From assembly GCA_959347315.1 (NCBI GenBank), contig OY365810.1, positions 28,510,924 through 28,574,923 on the forward strand: a stretch of DNA of 64,000 bases, read 5' to 3'. The notes below the pieces were generated by a model. The model did no database searches, was not told where the DNA came from, and worked only from the letters and a program-made list of their open reading frames with translations. Each line of letters begins with the position of its first letter. Position 1 is the first letter of the stretch. Source of the stretch: Bimastos eiseni. Its lineage: Eukaryota; Annelida; Clitellata; Crassiclitellata; Lumbricidae. The position numbers and the translations under genes were made by a program. Positions 1 through 12,858 of this stretch are shown here, piece after piece.

Positions 1-280
1 TAGTGAGGGTCGTTTAGGGTTAGAGCTAGGGTTAGTGTCGTTTTTAGACATATACAAAGCTTGCTTACTCTTTTGTTTTGGCAAAACTTCCACCCTTTGC
101 TATGAAGGAATATGACAAGCCATGGTACCTCCGTGCATATCTATAGTCTATGCTGTCGTTTATGCCAAAGAATGCACTGTGGAAAAAATACCTCCCAAAC
201 TGCAATTTCGCCTAATTGACCGAGGAACAGATAGGGGAAAAGACAAAAGGAAGACCGAAAATAATGTTCTGTATTTGGTT

Positions 281-658
281 TACTTATAGTAGTTAGGACT
301 CAAACTTACGCATAATATTTTTGATCTTTTGGTCTGCTGCCATTGGTGAGATACTTCCGGCGTGTGATTGCCAAAAAGGAGTAAGTAAAATGGTTCTTTG
401 TATATGTCTACAACTACACTAACCCTAACACTAACAGACCATCGTGATGCTTAACCTGACCCTAAACGACCCTCACGATGCTTAAGCTGACCTCAACAGA
501 CCCTGACGACGCATAATTATAACAAATTATAGGTTTTACTGTGCGCGTGTTATTGTATTACAATTGCTTGCGTTCTCATTATTATAAGTAATCTGTGTCC
601 ACATACAAGCCACGCCCAAAATATTATGCGTAAGTTTGAGTCCTAACTACTATAAGTA
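281..658. mobile_element. Short inverted-repeat element (41-bp perfect arms)
   Basis: Arms 281-321 and 618-658 are perfect reverse complements, beginning TACTTATAGTAGTTAGG. The interior has CCCTAA-like motifs but no coding frame. Structure suggests a non-autonomous DNA transposon with TA at its ends; the superfamily is not certain. Confidence 0.7.
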
Positions 659-1860
659 AGTCCAATATTTAACTGGACGATGACGAAAGATTACATCAAG
701 TTGAAGAAGAGTGCTGGAAACGTGACGAATACTGACATTGACATAGAAAAAAATCAATTCTCACGCCCAGAAAACTTCGCCTTTAAGTTAAATTTTTGCG
801 TAGCATGACCTACCGATGCATCACGTCGATGCACAGTCTAATAATAATCACTGATTAATAATCACAATACAAAGTTATTGCTGTGCCAAAAGCCTTTCCA
901 TGCCAACTACTACAAATTTGTTAAGCAGTCCATATATACAATTATATCATGCAGTAGAAGATACATGCTATGAAGCAGACAGCGCCGAACTAGGAATAGA
1001 ATAGATCGAGTGTACCTACGTCACCGTACGTATTGATTTGAGTCAGCATTTGAGTTCGAGGTCGGCATAATGCTGCGTTCCATTCGACCACAAACTCGTG
1101 TTTATATGATACCAAATGAATTCTTTAAAATGGCACGGTGCGAAGCGAAGCAGAGCTGGAAATAACCTAGCATGGTCAGTTTGACTGGCTGACTGGTTGG
1201 TTGATTGATTGAAAGCATTCCCCACAGCCTATTTCAGAGTCCTGCGATAGTAGACTAGTTTCGCTTAGGCTTATACCTATAAGTACATTTTAATAACATC
1301 ATAATCATAATAATTATGATGCTGACAAAATTAATAATGACGAAGAGTTTCAACCAATAAGAAAGTTGACAACTATAGTAGAAACTTTTCATGCAGCCTA
1401 TGCACCGCGTATAGGCCTACTCATCGAACGCTAATTTAGGCTTCTTACAGTATATATATATATATAAGCTTATGCGTATAGTCTAAGTGTTGTTAAACTG
1501 CAACAACCAACACCTATTCGTAGTTGGTCTACAGTTTACACCTACACTCGGTGTGTTTCTATTTATGCAAAATGTAACTGCATGCGTTAAGCCACCGCAT
1601 GGCCTCGACCCTTCACATCTTTCAGTCGATCGATCGGGTGGGACCCTTCACCGTCCCTGAACGCTTGAATGGATGCCATGCTGCTCATGGTCTTCAATGC
1701 TCTTCGTGCTATCAATGAACAGTCTCAAAGCATACATGTATGCAACTATATATGCATGCATGAACGCATGTATGTTCATATACATGATGCCGCTGATGCG
1801 TGCACGCAAATGAATGTATTTTCGTTGTTTGTGTGTCTTGGGAACACCAATTATACATGC
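659..1860. other. No gene seen
   Basis: AT-rich sequence without coding homology, with scattered TAGGCCTA motifs and a short AT tract near 1450. Confidence 0.55.
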
Positions 1861-1861
1861 C

Positions 1862-2085
1862 TATGTATGTATGCATGTATGTATTGTTTGTATGTATGTA
1901 TGTATGTATGTGTGTATGTATGTATGTATGTGTGTATGTATGTATGTATGTATGTATGTATGTATGTATGTATGTATGTATGTATGTATGTATTTATGTA
2001 TGTATGTATGTATGTATGTATGTATGTATGTATGTATGTATGTATGTATGTATGTATGTATGTATGTATGCATGTATGTATGTGT
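1862..2085. repeat. (ATGT)n microsatellite
   Basis: About 220 bp of near-perfect ATGT tetranucleotide with a few ATGC/GTGT variants. It creates open frames on both strands that are not genes. Confidence 0.97.
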
Positions 2086-2289
2086 ACGACTACATATATA
2101 CATGTATACGTGTGTGTACATTTTGTGTGTAATGCATGTGTGTGTATATACACCAATTATATACATGTAGGCCTATTTAGGCCTACATGCCTATTACGCA
2201 CGTATATGCATGTAGGCCTATTTATTGATGTATGTATGTTACTAATGTATGAATGTCTTTATGTATACATTTATAAATGTTTTTGCATG

Positions 2290-5200
2290 TAAGCCTGATG
2301 TGGGCTTGTATGTATATTTTTACATCGCACTTCAGAAACGTTGTCCCTCCAACGACTGTCAACCGCTAGGCCAAACCTGGAGTTGATGACCTTGGATGCT
2401 TTTTAAAATATATCTCAGTTGAGCGCAAGACATTAAGCACAGCCAGTATAAAGTCTAGACTGCCTGCAGTTAAATAGTTAGGCTGTCTGTGCAAAGACTC
2501 ACTTGCTTACAGAAAGAGAATGAAAAAGAAAGAGCTGATGGGGGTGTTAGGCTATATCGATTTAGCCATCCATTATAAGAACGAAACTAAAGCTAATAAG
2601 CCTGAAGAAAACTGAAAGATATTAACTATTATAAAGTTAATTATATAATAATATTCCTACCAATATGCACGAAAGAAGTATAGGCCTACAGGCCAACGGG
2701 ATATAGCGAACTAAGTGTTAACTGATATATCAACATCAGAAGCCTATATAAAAAAGATCTTTGTGGTTTGGAAATGAAACAGTTGCGAAGCATATTAGGT
2801 TCCCTAGCTGCATGGGCCCATGTATTATTTTTGTGTCACATGATATCAGCAACAGTATACCTATACCTATAAGCATTTATGGATTTTTAGAAACGAAAAT
2901 TGTGAAACCCAATTATATCTCTATAATATGTAATTTATTACGGAATAATTATGCACCGCACTTATGGAAAGATCAATTCAGATCCGCAATGATCAAAACA
3001 GGCTACATATAGGCCTGCCTATAGGGCTAGTTGCATCTGGACTGTGCTTTGGGTTTGATCCCCAAAACCAGCGATTAGTTCCACTTATACCAAGACACCT
3101 CCTTTGGCTATTTATCCCCTTTGAATATTATCCCCTAGCTCACATATTAATGCCTATTCACTACTCGAATGGCCGATAGAGGTGCTGTAAAACTTGGGGT
3201 TTAGTGGAAAATGTTGGCTACATGTATAGGCCCTATGCCTGATTGTGGATGCCATTTAAAGGTGGGTAACCGATGCTAATTTCCTTCAATTAATAGTTAT
3301 GTTTGTGTCTCAATCGATGCAGAGAAGGGTTGTTGTCAACCAGGTCACTCAACGATAGGGCCAACTCACATGCATACTGAATATCATACGGAGATGGTCT
3401 AGCTTATTATGAGTGAGATATTATGCCGGAGATGTCCTCTAGTTTATATAAAAGAAACGCAAATCCATTGCGGTTGAGCAGATGAGAGCTGGGAGCTAAG
3501 TAACTGACGAGGAATATAGTAAGAGAGATATTATATCAACACTAAACTATTGGAGTTCTCACTTCCGCCTTCATCCATCATCCACTCTAAATAGGTTCTG
3601 CATATATACACGTAGGAATGTAGGTTATACACAAAAAGCCCTCTATGGTACCCGAGAATTGCCAGCTGGTCAATGAGACGTTGCGATTAAGTAGAACCAC
3701 TCTAATTATTAAAGCATAACTACCGGTTGGTATAAACAATCTTACCGGTTTGAAGTTGCAAAATATTAGCAACGGAAGTAAGGCACCAAATAATCTACGC
3801 ATGCTGCGTTTGATTAAGTCTTCGAAGTATGGATCTATTGCTAAGTTAAATCGCAAAACGCTAGAATCCGGAGAATCTTCGAATTCAGTATAGGCCTATT
3901 CTATTCCATTTTAAATATTAGAACATATAGTTTCTAATAAACCGACATAGAAACGTAACCGGAAAATACTACAGGTTGCATCGCGCTTAGAGATAGACCC
4001 CAAATTTCAACAGGAACTCACGAAATCAGCCACTGCATATGCAAAGGAAGCCTATATGCAATTAACTGTCTCTTGCGCATGTATAACCGTTTATACATAC
4101 ATACACATATATATCTGATAAATATATATATCAGACATATATATATGAGACATATATATATCAGACATATATATATATACGTATGTGCTTGTGGGTCTAT
4201 ATTCAATGCATATATATATAGTCCTAGACCTATATCCATGTAGATAGTTTCTCTAGATATCGCACATAGGGCTATAGGCCAATTTCACCTACATGCTATA
4301 CCGTCTATATATATATATATATACATAATATATAAATTATGATGAATAAAAAAGGCTTAGTGATTATGATATCATAAATATAATTATATATGTGTATGCA
4401 TGGAGCTAATAAGATCCGGATTGCTATGAATAGGCTGATGACATAGACTATTCGATAGGCCCAAATTAGCCCCATGGTGGTGAGCACTTTATTTCAATGT
4501 GGTTTACAATCGATGAACGCCCTATGTAGCCTATATATAAAATTATGAACTGACACTTGTATCCGAACGACGGCGCTATGTCATATTAGCCAATCTCTGC
4601 CACACTATATCCACAAGAAGAATCAATGATTATGAGTAAATCTAATATTAGAATTAATGGTGAGATTAACGAAACGGGAATGTATGTAGCCTATATAGAA
4701 GAGATCGAGATATGAGTGTATAGTCCCCTATGCTAGCTAGTTGCACGTGTTGTAATCGAGTCATTCCTTCAGTACATGATTGCAGAAGTGTAATTCGCCC
4801 CATCAGTGATATCTTCCCGTCGCGACCGATGACTGCCATACTTTTGCTTAGCACTGCAGTCGTTACATACGAGAGGACAACGAGAAGTGCACCGTTGACT
4901 CGTAGATAGGCCTACACGAAAAATGCACAGGAGGATGCACGTACAGACGCATACATGTAGGCCTACATAGACCGACTCTATTATATACCTAGGCCTACAT
5001 GTAGAGGAAGAGGTATACGGAGGGAAGAAGGGAGGATTTTAAGGACTTTCCAATTCAATGAATGCTTGTCTATAAGGAGGCAGTGCAAATGACATAGGCC
5101 TACTCATCGGATGAGACAAAACGGCGGTTTATTTTCTGCAGTCCTTGAAATGATCGCTCTAAATGATCGGAAGGGGTCAGATTTTGGGATCGCGAATCCT

Positions 5201-6390
5201 CTTTGTTCTTGTCTGGGCTATTGTAAGAGGTATTGGCTAGAAATTTGGGAAGAATCGTTAAAGTGGATCATAAGTTTTTGGTGAGGATACATAGTCACAT
5301 AGACGCTTTTCTTCTTTATAGGTATAGATTTTATATAATAATTATATATATATAATATATATGTACAATTATAGGGCCTATATATATATCTAAGATTTTA
5401 TATAGGCCTACGTGTATTCGGAGTGTGCGGGCGCTGCAATGCATGTCTTGCAAACACAACAATTTTGTAATCATTAGAGCCTTGTGCCCGTGTACACTAT
5501 TACCACGGTTCGTATGATCCGGGTAGCGAAGCCTTAATTGAGATGACCTAAACCGTCTAATAAAGAATACACACGAACTGGCCTGCATGCTTGCAGTAAC
5601 AGACATCAATGGAAACTGAACAGATTCTATAGATATACAGCTATAATCGGTCCTCACGTTGGTCGGCGTTCACTTCCTCGTTAAGAATATTGTTGTTTTC
5701 CATAAGGTTTACATAATTATAGTGCAAGTATTACGACTGTTATCAGTGTCCCCATGCAGTCATATTCTGTGGCATCCAGTGCAAACAGCTTTGTTCAGGA
5801 AATATAAACTGGTAACCACGATGTGGATTGTTGGGCGCTGTAGAAACCTCGCGATTACCATTTTGGGCCGTGACTATCATTGGCGAATTTACCCATAGGG
5901 GTGGATGCGCGCGCCCAGCGCCCCTCCTGGCAGGCTTTACATGCCCACGCCCTGCATACCGGCAGACACATGAGCATCACTGAGCATGCTGGCATTCTAT
6001 TCTTAATTTCAGTTTATAAGTCATGGCAAACTACCAAAACGATCGCCAAAGAAAATGTTTTGCATCCAAGCTGCATAAAACTTTTACCTAGGCCTATATT
6101 TTACGAGCTCTTCCAAAATTATTTCAAGAATAATAGTATAATGGGGACCTATACCCACCCCGAGCAGAAACCCTTATGAGCTTTTAATTCCTCATGCCCG
6201 AACCAAAGTATACAGACTTGCTATTTTGCATTCAAAAAATATCAGGCCCTCGAGTTTGGAACTCCATGCCCACCTCTATGCCTGCATACTAACGTTCAGT
6301 CGTTTAAAAGTAAGCTTAGATCTCTCATTATTGATGCCATGGGTTGTCATTTCCCCATTCTGCCTCTGAGGATCTTGTTTTCGCTCGGTT
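2290..6390. other. Gene-free stretch rich in TAGGCCTA and AT tracts
   Basis: Short open frames only, none with recognisable similarity. It holds AT-rich tracts at 4100-4180, 4300-4330 and 5335-5395 and many TAGGCCTA copies. Confidence 0.55.
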
Positions 6391-6399
6391 CTGTGTCTT

Positions 6400-6790
6400 T
6401 AGTCCGAGGGTTCGATAGTCCGAAGATTGCATGCATGGTGTCCGGTCGATGGGTGATAAGATTGCGGTTTTAGTGGTAACTCGACTGAGGAAAGAATTAT
6501 GTTTGGCTAGAAGCTGCAGGATCGCACATTCTATTAATTCGTCCAGCCTCCATTTAGGTAGACCTATACGGGGTTGATTTTTTCATATCAATCCATCTCC
6601 CAGTTTTACACATTGTTTTCATAAATTATAAGTCTATTTCAGCTTGTACATAAATTGATGTCGGAGTATAAAATCCTCGGACTATTGAACCTTCGGATTA
6701 TCGAACCTTCGGACTATCGAACATCCGGACTATCGAACCTTCGGACTATCGAGCGAACACCTTTCACTCGACTCCTCTGAACCGCGTCTT
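6400..6790. mobile_element. Inverted-repeat element with GGACTATCGAACCTTC tandem end, copy 1
   Basis: The left end carries GGTTCGATAGTCCGAAG and the right end about five 16-bp units of GGACTATCGAACCTTC, its complement. GTGTCCG near the left and CGAACACC at the right are also complementary. It is related to 40965-41275 and more loosely to about 19985-20245. Probably a non-autonomous DNA element. Confidence 0.65.
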
Positions 6791-7066
6791 GGCAGCTCCT
6801 ACTTTTCTGACTGCGTCCTAGTGACATCGAACTCGAGGCTTTCTATCTCTGATCTCTTTCACCTGATTCTACTCTTATTAATCTCCCTCTCGAACAATTC
6901 GAATAGGCCTACATCAGCAGACATTTGATGTAGGCCTAAAACTTATGTTATTGATAGAGCCAATAACAGCATCACCGGTATCAAAATAAACATTATAATT
7001 TTCATTGCAACTTTAATTTTCATTTGGTTAACTTTTATTATTGGTAGGGCCTATTATAAACAGCAC

Positions 7067-7180
7067 CAGCGGCGTCCAGATAGTAGGGGTCCGGAGGAAA
7101 ATTCCTCGAATTTCAGGAAAGGAGCATTTTTTGCGTTTTATGGGTCATATCTTGTTTTCCTGGAAGGCAAGATATTCCCC
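7067..7180 (+). mobile_element. hAT-type short element, partial
   Basis: CAGCGGCGTCCAGATAG followed by a GGAGG..AATTTCAGG block, matching one end of the intact element at 55836-55989 and the sequence at 47183. The other end was not found. Confidence 0.5.
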
Positions 7181-8121
7181 ATGATTCATCATCACCAGTA
7201 TCAATCAGTATCACCAGTATAAATACAATTATTATTGGGCCCCTGTTATCATTGTCATTGTCAATGACATCTTCGTTATATATAAGTTATAAATGATGTG
7301 ACGACGAAGTTGGCTTTGGCAACATTCATTCGAAACAATTGCCTTACGACCAATTTCCCCATCTTATCATTAATAACCGAGAATAATTATCTATAGGCTA
7401 CATCAAGCTATAATTTACCTTTCGAAACTTATCGACTGCTTCCTGAATAGAAAAACTCAAACAGAACGATGAAGCTATACAGCATATCAGTAGACAGTTG
7501 CGGCAGCTGCTTGCTATAATTTTTACAATTATATGCCTACGTTTGTTGATCAGTTAAAGTTCATCACGCACCAGTGACTGGTTCTGTCACGAAATGAGGT
7601 TCCATCTGAGCGACAGGTCTCAAGTCCAACCTGTCGAGCTGCAGGGTCAGGGCGTCCGAGACTCCGAGGTTGTGTAAATATGCTGAGAGAGAAGAATGGA
7701 GGATGGAACGGGCGCTATATAAAGTTGATTGCGGTGTATGTTGTTTAAGCTCAGAGTATACATAGGCCACTCTCGTTTTATGACGTAGCCTCTCACTTCT
7801 TCTAGGAACGACAGAGCCAAGGGCGCTAGACTTTCCTGTCCAGCAACAGGTTCGTTAAATTCCACATCACACTTACTTGTTCACTGCAATTTCCGACTCG
7901 ATGGCTTTCACCATCATCTCGTCTCTGCAGTCATGTTTCCAGAGGGTTAAATTATAACGTCTTCGTGGGATTCTGGGCACAAGTTTCCTGTCTGACCCCT
8001 TTTTATCTTGACCCTTTGCCCATCGATTTTTTTTCGATTAAGTGCCGGTGAATTAGCTGGATTTTTATGCGCTGTAGAAATTGTGAATTCACGATAGGGA
8101 TCGGTATTCCACAAGGGATTC

Positions 8122-8800
8122 AGAATTGGAGGGAAGACTGTAAACCTTAGATATGCTGATGACATCGTGCTACTGGCCAATTCACCAGAGGATTTACAGG
8201 AGTTGGTGCAACGTGTTGAGATATCAGCAAAAGAATGCAGTATGCTGATTAACGTAGCAAAGACAAAAGCAATGACAAATAACAATGACGCACTTTTCAT
8301 CAAGGTGGACGGATACAAACTGGAACAAGTGGACTCATTTACATACTTTGGGAACAGAGTAACAAAGGACGGGGACTGTGCGAGTGAGGTAAAATCAAGA
8401 TTAGCTATGGGAATGTCAGTCATGTTTAAGTATAGGTCTAAGCCTCTGGATAAATAAATCAGTCAGTACTAAAACCAAACTGCAACTCAGGAAGGCCTTG
8501 GCGTGGCCAGTAGTAACGCATGGTTGTGAGGCGTAGACAATAAAGAAAGAAGAATCCAGTAAACTGCGGTACTTCGGGCACATCGTGAGATAGCCTAAAG
8601 ACAGTATTGAGAACAGTGTGATGTTGGGTATAGCGGAAGGAAACCGAAGTCGTGGAAGACCCAGAATCTACGGGCTTGACAATGTCATGGCGTGGACTGG
8701 TGTAAAATTAAAAGGCACAAGCTTAATGAACATCGTACGAGACAGAAAGCATTGGACATCACTTTCCAATTCATGTAGTCAACCGTCGCGAAGCGACGAT
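8122..8800 (+). pseudogene. RTE-like non-LTR retrotransposon reverse transcriptase, decayed
   Basis: Contains NLRYADDIVLLANSPEDLQE (catalytic YADD box), then LEQVDSFTYFGNRVTKDG, and after stops and frameshifts a C-terminal block with RSRGRPR, WTG and DRKHW. These are in the order seen in RTE/BovB-like endonuclease-reverse transcriptases. Interrupted by stop codons near 8455 and 8530; 5' truncated. Confidence 0.85.
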
Positions 8801-8899
8801 GACGATGTGACATTACATGACATGATCGGTATTCCACTAACTGCTGGCGACAAGTGTGCCTACATACGGGAATGGGCTGCCATATCGAATACATTCGGG

Positions 8900-11400
8900 T
8901 TGAAGGTCAAAAGCTCAGTGGGTGGCAGACTGATGTGTAGGCGACAAGTCGACTTATGTTTGTGGACCTCTAATCACACAAAGGATTCATTTGAGTTTAA
9001 GGCCAGAAATCTATCAACCGGCCCTAAATGATTCTTGTGTAGGCGACAAGTTGACAGAGATACCCAAGTCGAACCCAACTGCATTGTGTAATCTACATTT
9101 GTAGGTGACATATGGGTCTACGGGTATGGGCTGCATGCTTTTATCTGCTCATACGGGTCCCAAATTAAATCGATCGAGGTAAACTATGGAACCTGGGAGA
9201 CTACTGTAGAGAGGAACCGGGGTCAGTGGTGTCTACCTCAACCTAGAATGGGAGCAAGAATCCCACTCTGCTTGATTTATATCAACTATAGAGTATACGC
9301 CTATTGCAAGCTTATATATATGTTATCGGAAATCAACAACGCCCCATTTTATGTCCAAAACGTTAAACCGTCTATTACTGCAGCTGACTACCATGGGAGA
9401 TCGATCACCATCGCCCATTGGTAGACACGACTGACTGGGGTGACTGATGGGGCCGGTGACCAATGAGGGCTGAAGAAACCGGAATGCGGTAGAAACCAAA
9501 GGGACCAATGTGGGACCAGAGTGACTTTGGGGAAAAGAGAGAGCTCAGAGAGTCTCTGCAAGGGAATTCGGCGCTTTCAACGAAAACCGCCGACTCTGCA
9601 AACATACTTCAAGGAGGTGCCGCCCTCGCCCAACAGACGACCGAGGGCGGTTACAAAGGCAACCCATTCATTGTCCGTCCAAAATAGATGGAAGTGGCCC
9701 TATCTCGATGCTGTTGCTGAGAAGGATAGGGATGACGACGATGCATTTATTTTGGTCATGCCTGTTGTTGATATTGGCCAATAGCTGTGGCATAAAAGCA
9801 TGACAGGGTGAACGTTTCATTGACTTCAAAATGATCGACTGTGGCCATTTCGAGAGTCTAACAAAATGACACATCAGTGAAACAAGGTAGGCCCTAACTG
9901 TAATCGTAATCACCAAATTTCAGCGTATGCCACGTAGGCCTACCATATCCTTCTATTGGCAAGCGCTACTAAAGCGGCAATTAAAGAACGCCAAACAAGA
10001 TAAAGGAACGAGTCCAGAACGTCACTCCGGCTATAAGTCTTATTTGGCAGACGTGGCCCAAAGTGCGTCACTGTAGGTGAAATTTTCGTCGAATAGACTA
10101 ACTAGCTCAGTTCAACATCCACAGGCTAGAAACGCAATCTCGATCGCCACCTAGTGAATAATACCGCAACTGACACTATAAATACACGACTACTACTATA
10201 TAGGCTTAACTAGGCCTACTGCTAGGGTGCAAAAAACAAGATTTTAAGCAAATCAAAAGTTGGCTTTTTGTATTTTGCCATTTTTTGGTTTTATTTGGTT
10301 TTTTGGGTTTTTAGTTTTCCTTGGCTTTTGTCATAAAAGTTTTGTTATAAAAAGCAACACAGCATGAAAAAGAGCACTTTTGGATTTTGTCATAACAGTT
10401 TTGTTATAAAAAGCATCACAAACAACATGAAAAAGAGCTCCAACTCGTTTTTATAATTAAATTTAGCTTGATTTCGGACTGAATTACACACAATTAGTAA
10501 TATAATGGTAGTATTAGTAAATTGAATAAAAAATATCTATAAAAAATTGCCATTATTCGTATCTTAAGGTTTTTTGTAAAAGAAACAAATAACCAAAAAA
10601 CCACCATGTTTGCAGCCCTGCCTATTGCTACTATCAATGCTACTACGATTACCACTACCATTTGCATTAGTCCCTTGGCTGCAATTGATTATCAGACATT
10701 TAATGACGACGATTCCTAAAAGTAAACATAACGTAACGAATGATGATCTAAGAGAACAACTGAAGTTAGGCGTAGTCCTATACTATGAATTAATATTGAC
10801 GAAGTGAACGATTCAAGATCTGATTTATTTTCGACTATCAGTCACGTTTACGATTGTAACCAAAATATTAGGCCTACGTCTTATTTTATTACACTTAACG
10901 TACACAAAATTTATATAAATTTATGGCTGATTCTTCACGACAATTATGCTGACAAAATACTCAAGACACTGTGTTGAATAATATTATTTGTTGTCCGTTT
11001 TCACGCAAACTCTTCATGCGTTACTACAAAATAGACTATTGAGAAGATTGAATGTTGGCCTTTTGTCAGATATGTATACAGGTCCCAGAGTATAGCTCCA
11101 TGGGACTTAGGCCTATACGATGGCCCGCCGAACGTCAAAGATCTTATAAGTAGAGAGGTTGAAAGGATTTCGACGAAGCTATCGTCACGAGGCAATTTTT
11201 TCCATTGTGTACAGCACAACAGATAGGAACATCGGATAGCCGAGGACCTTAAAAAGAAGAACATGTGGAGTTGCTACATGAATTAATATTGATGGACCAC
11301 ACAGCGATCACACGTGCAAAACACGCTGGACTCGACATTCGACACACGTTGCAGACTCGCATATAGGCGACGAACGACATAGTTTGCGTCATTCAACATA
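8900..11400. other. Gene-free stretch
   Basis: No recognised coding homology. A tandem duplication of about 62 bp lies at 10324-10448; short open frames at 9323-9916 match nothing I recognise. Confidence 0.5.
10324..10448. repeat. Two-copy tandem duplication, about 62 bp
   Basis: Two adjacent copies share TTTTGTTATAAAAAGCA and CATGAAAAAGAGC, with a few differences. Confidence 0.8.
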
Positions 11401-11421
11401 TAGGCCTACATAATGTAAATA

Positions 11422-12614
11422 CAGAGTGGGTCATTAAAAAGTAACCCCCTCGTGTTTTTTGCTAATATTTCGGCCATATGTAGACATTAGTAAATGAAAT
11501 TTTACAGGCGCAAAACTAATTCATACCTGCATACAATGGCCAAATGTTAATGAAATATTTTGAACAGAACAAAAGTTCTGTTGCTTTTAAAAGAGTCCAA
11601 CCGCGGTTTTTTGATGGTCAAAAACATTTAACGCAGGAAAAAGTGACAAAAACGATTTTATGAAGTCACTTTTCAAGTCATCGTTGTAAAGCAAACCTCA
11701 GAATTATCATTATTATTGAGAAGGAAAACGGAGAACCAGCGTATACGGACATCACTTTGATGTCATTTAGTGAGCAGTCGATAAAATTGGCAAATAAACG
11801 TCGCTTTTTATCGTGTCGTTGCATGGGCAGATAATCATCACCGAGATTTGAACGCTCCTCAGCACTGCTATGTCGGTTGAATGTTCTCGAGACGAAGAGT
11901 ACGTTCCTCACGGATGAGAAGAACTCCTACATCAATCCCCCAATCAGCAACTAAAGCAATCGTGTTTGGTCCAGCGGCAAGAAATCCGATGTCAAACCTG
12001 GTCGACTGATTGTTGAACGCATGAAGTTCGCTGCACGTGTTATGGCATCGGCTGGTGTTTGTTTTGTTGGCAAAATTCTACTTCATTTTGTTGACGAGAA
12101 AACCAAAGTGGATGCTATATACTACCTTGGTGGCTGCTTCCACAATTAATATCCGATTGCCAAGTATTTGCTGATAGCTGGATTCATCTTTCAGCGCATG
12201 CTGCTCGCCTCACGTAAGATTGGCTCAAGGTCAATTGTCCTGGTTTCATTGAGAAAGACCAATGGCCCCAAGCTCACCGGACTTGAACCCCTTGGATTAT
12301 TAAGTGTGGTGTGCTATGCTCGAGAAATACCACAATACCACACCAAAGTCAAAAATGATGAGAGAATAGAAGTGACTTCGTAATAGCGTTTTGGTTACTT
12401 TTCCTGCGTTGAATCTTTTTGACCGTAAAAAACCGTGGTTGGACTCATTAAAAGTAATATAACGTTTGTTCTGTTTGAAATATTTCATTCAAATTCGGCC
12501 ATTATATGCAGGTATGAATTGGTTTCGCGCCTGTAAAATTTCATATAATAATCTCGACTTTTAGCCGAAATATTAGCAAAAAACTCGAGGGGTTGCTTTT
12601 TAATGGCCACCCTG
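11422..12614 (+). mobile_element. Mariner/Tc1-type transposon with long terminal inverted repeats, inactive
   Basis: Ends CAGAGTGGGTCATT and AATGGCCACCCTG are inverted, each flanked by TA, the expected mariner target duplication. The inverted repeats extend about 250 bp inward (TTTTTTGCTAATATTTCGGC near each end). The interior carries a decayed transposase: LTDEKNSYINPP, VDEKTKVDAIYYLGG and, shifted in frame, FIEKDQWPPSSPDLNPLDY, the last holding the third catalytic acid. Stops and frameshifts make it non-functional. The long repeats are unusual for mariner. Confidence 0.87.
11925..12370 (+). pseudogene. Mariner transposase remnant
   Basis: Fragments of the catalytic domain in shifting frames: TDEKNSY, RLIVERMKFAARVM, VDEKTKVDA, then CPGFIEKDQWPPSSPDLNPLDY-like residues. 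Stop codons occur near 11950 and 12147, and between SPDLNPLDY and the tail. Confidence 0.85.
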
Positions 12615-12644
12615 TATATATATATATACAGCCTAATATATATA

Positions 12645-12858
12645 TATATAAGTGGCAACGGCAGAGCTTCGACGTTTGGTGGGGGGCAAAAAGCCTGTAA
12701 CGACTAGGAGATCTGTGGAAGCGTCGTACGGTCCCATAGCGGGTATGGGGCTCTGCCCCAGAAACCTACGAAATTTCGAGCATTTGATGCATTTTGCGCT
12801 CCTGTTTACCTCATATTTTTAAACCATTATTTCGAAATAAAAGTACCTAAATCATCTC
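12645..12858. repeat. Dispersed repeat, copy 1
   Basis: Shares blocks with 14265-14488: an AGAGCTT start, a GGGGCTCTG-like block, CATTTGATG, then TTTCGAAATAAAAGTACCTAAATC. The two diverged copies flank the second mariner relic in the same orientation. Confidence 0.65.

Noticed and set aside
1669..2292. Long Met/Tyr/Val/Cys-rich open frames on both strands
   Set aside because: They are translations of the ATGT microsatellite, open because no stop occurs in the repeat.
7564..7865. Minus-strand open frames of about 70 codons
   Set aside because: No recognisable protein. A GGCGCTATATAAA at 7708 suggests a LINE 3' scrap instead, but it is too short to call.
9521..9784. 87-codon open frame
   Set aside because: No homology, no splice context and unremarkable length for chance.
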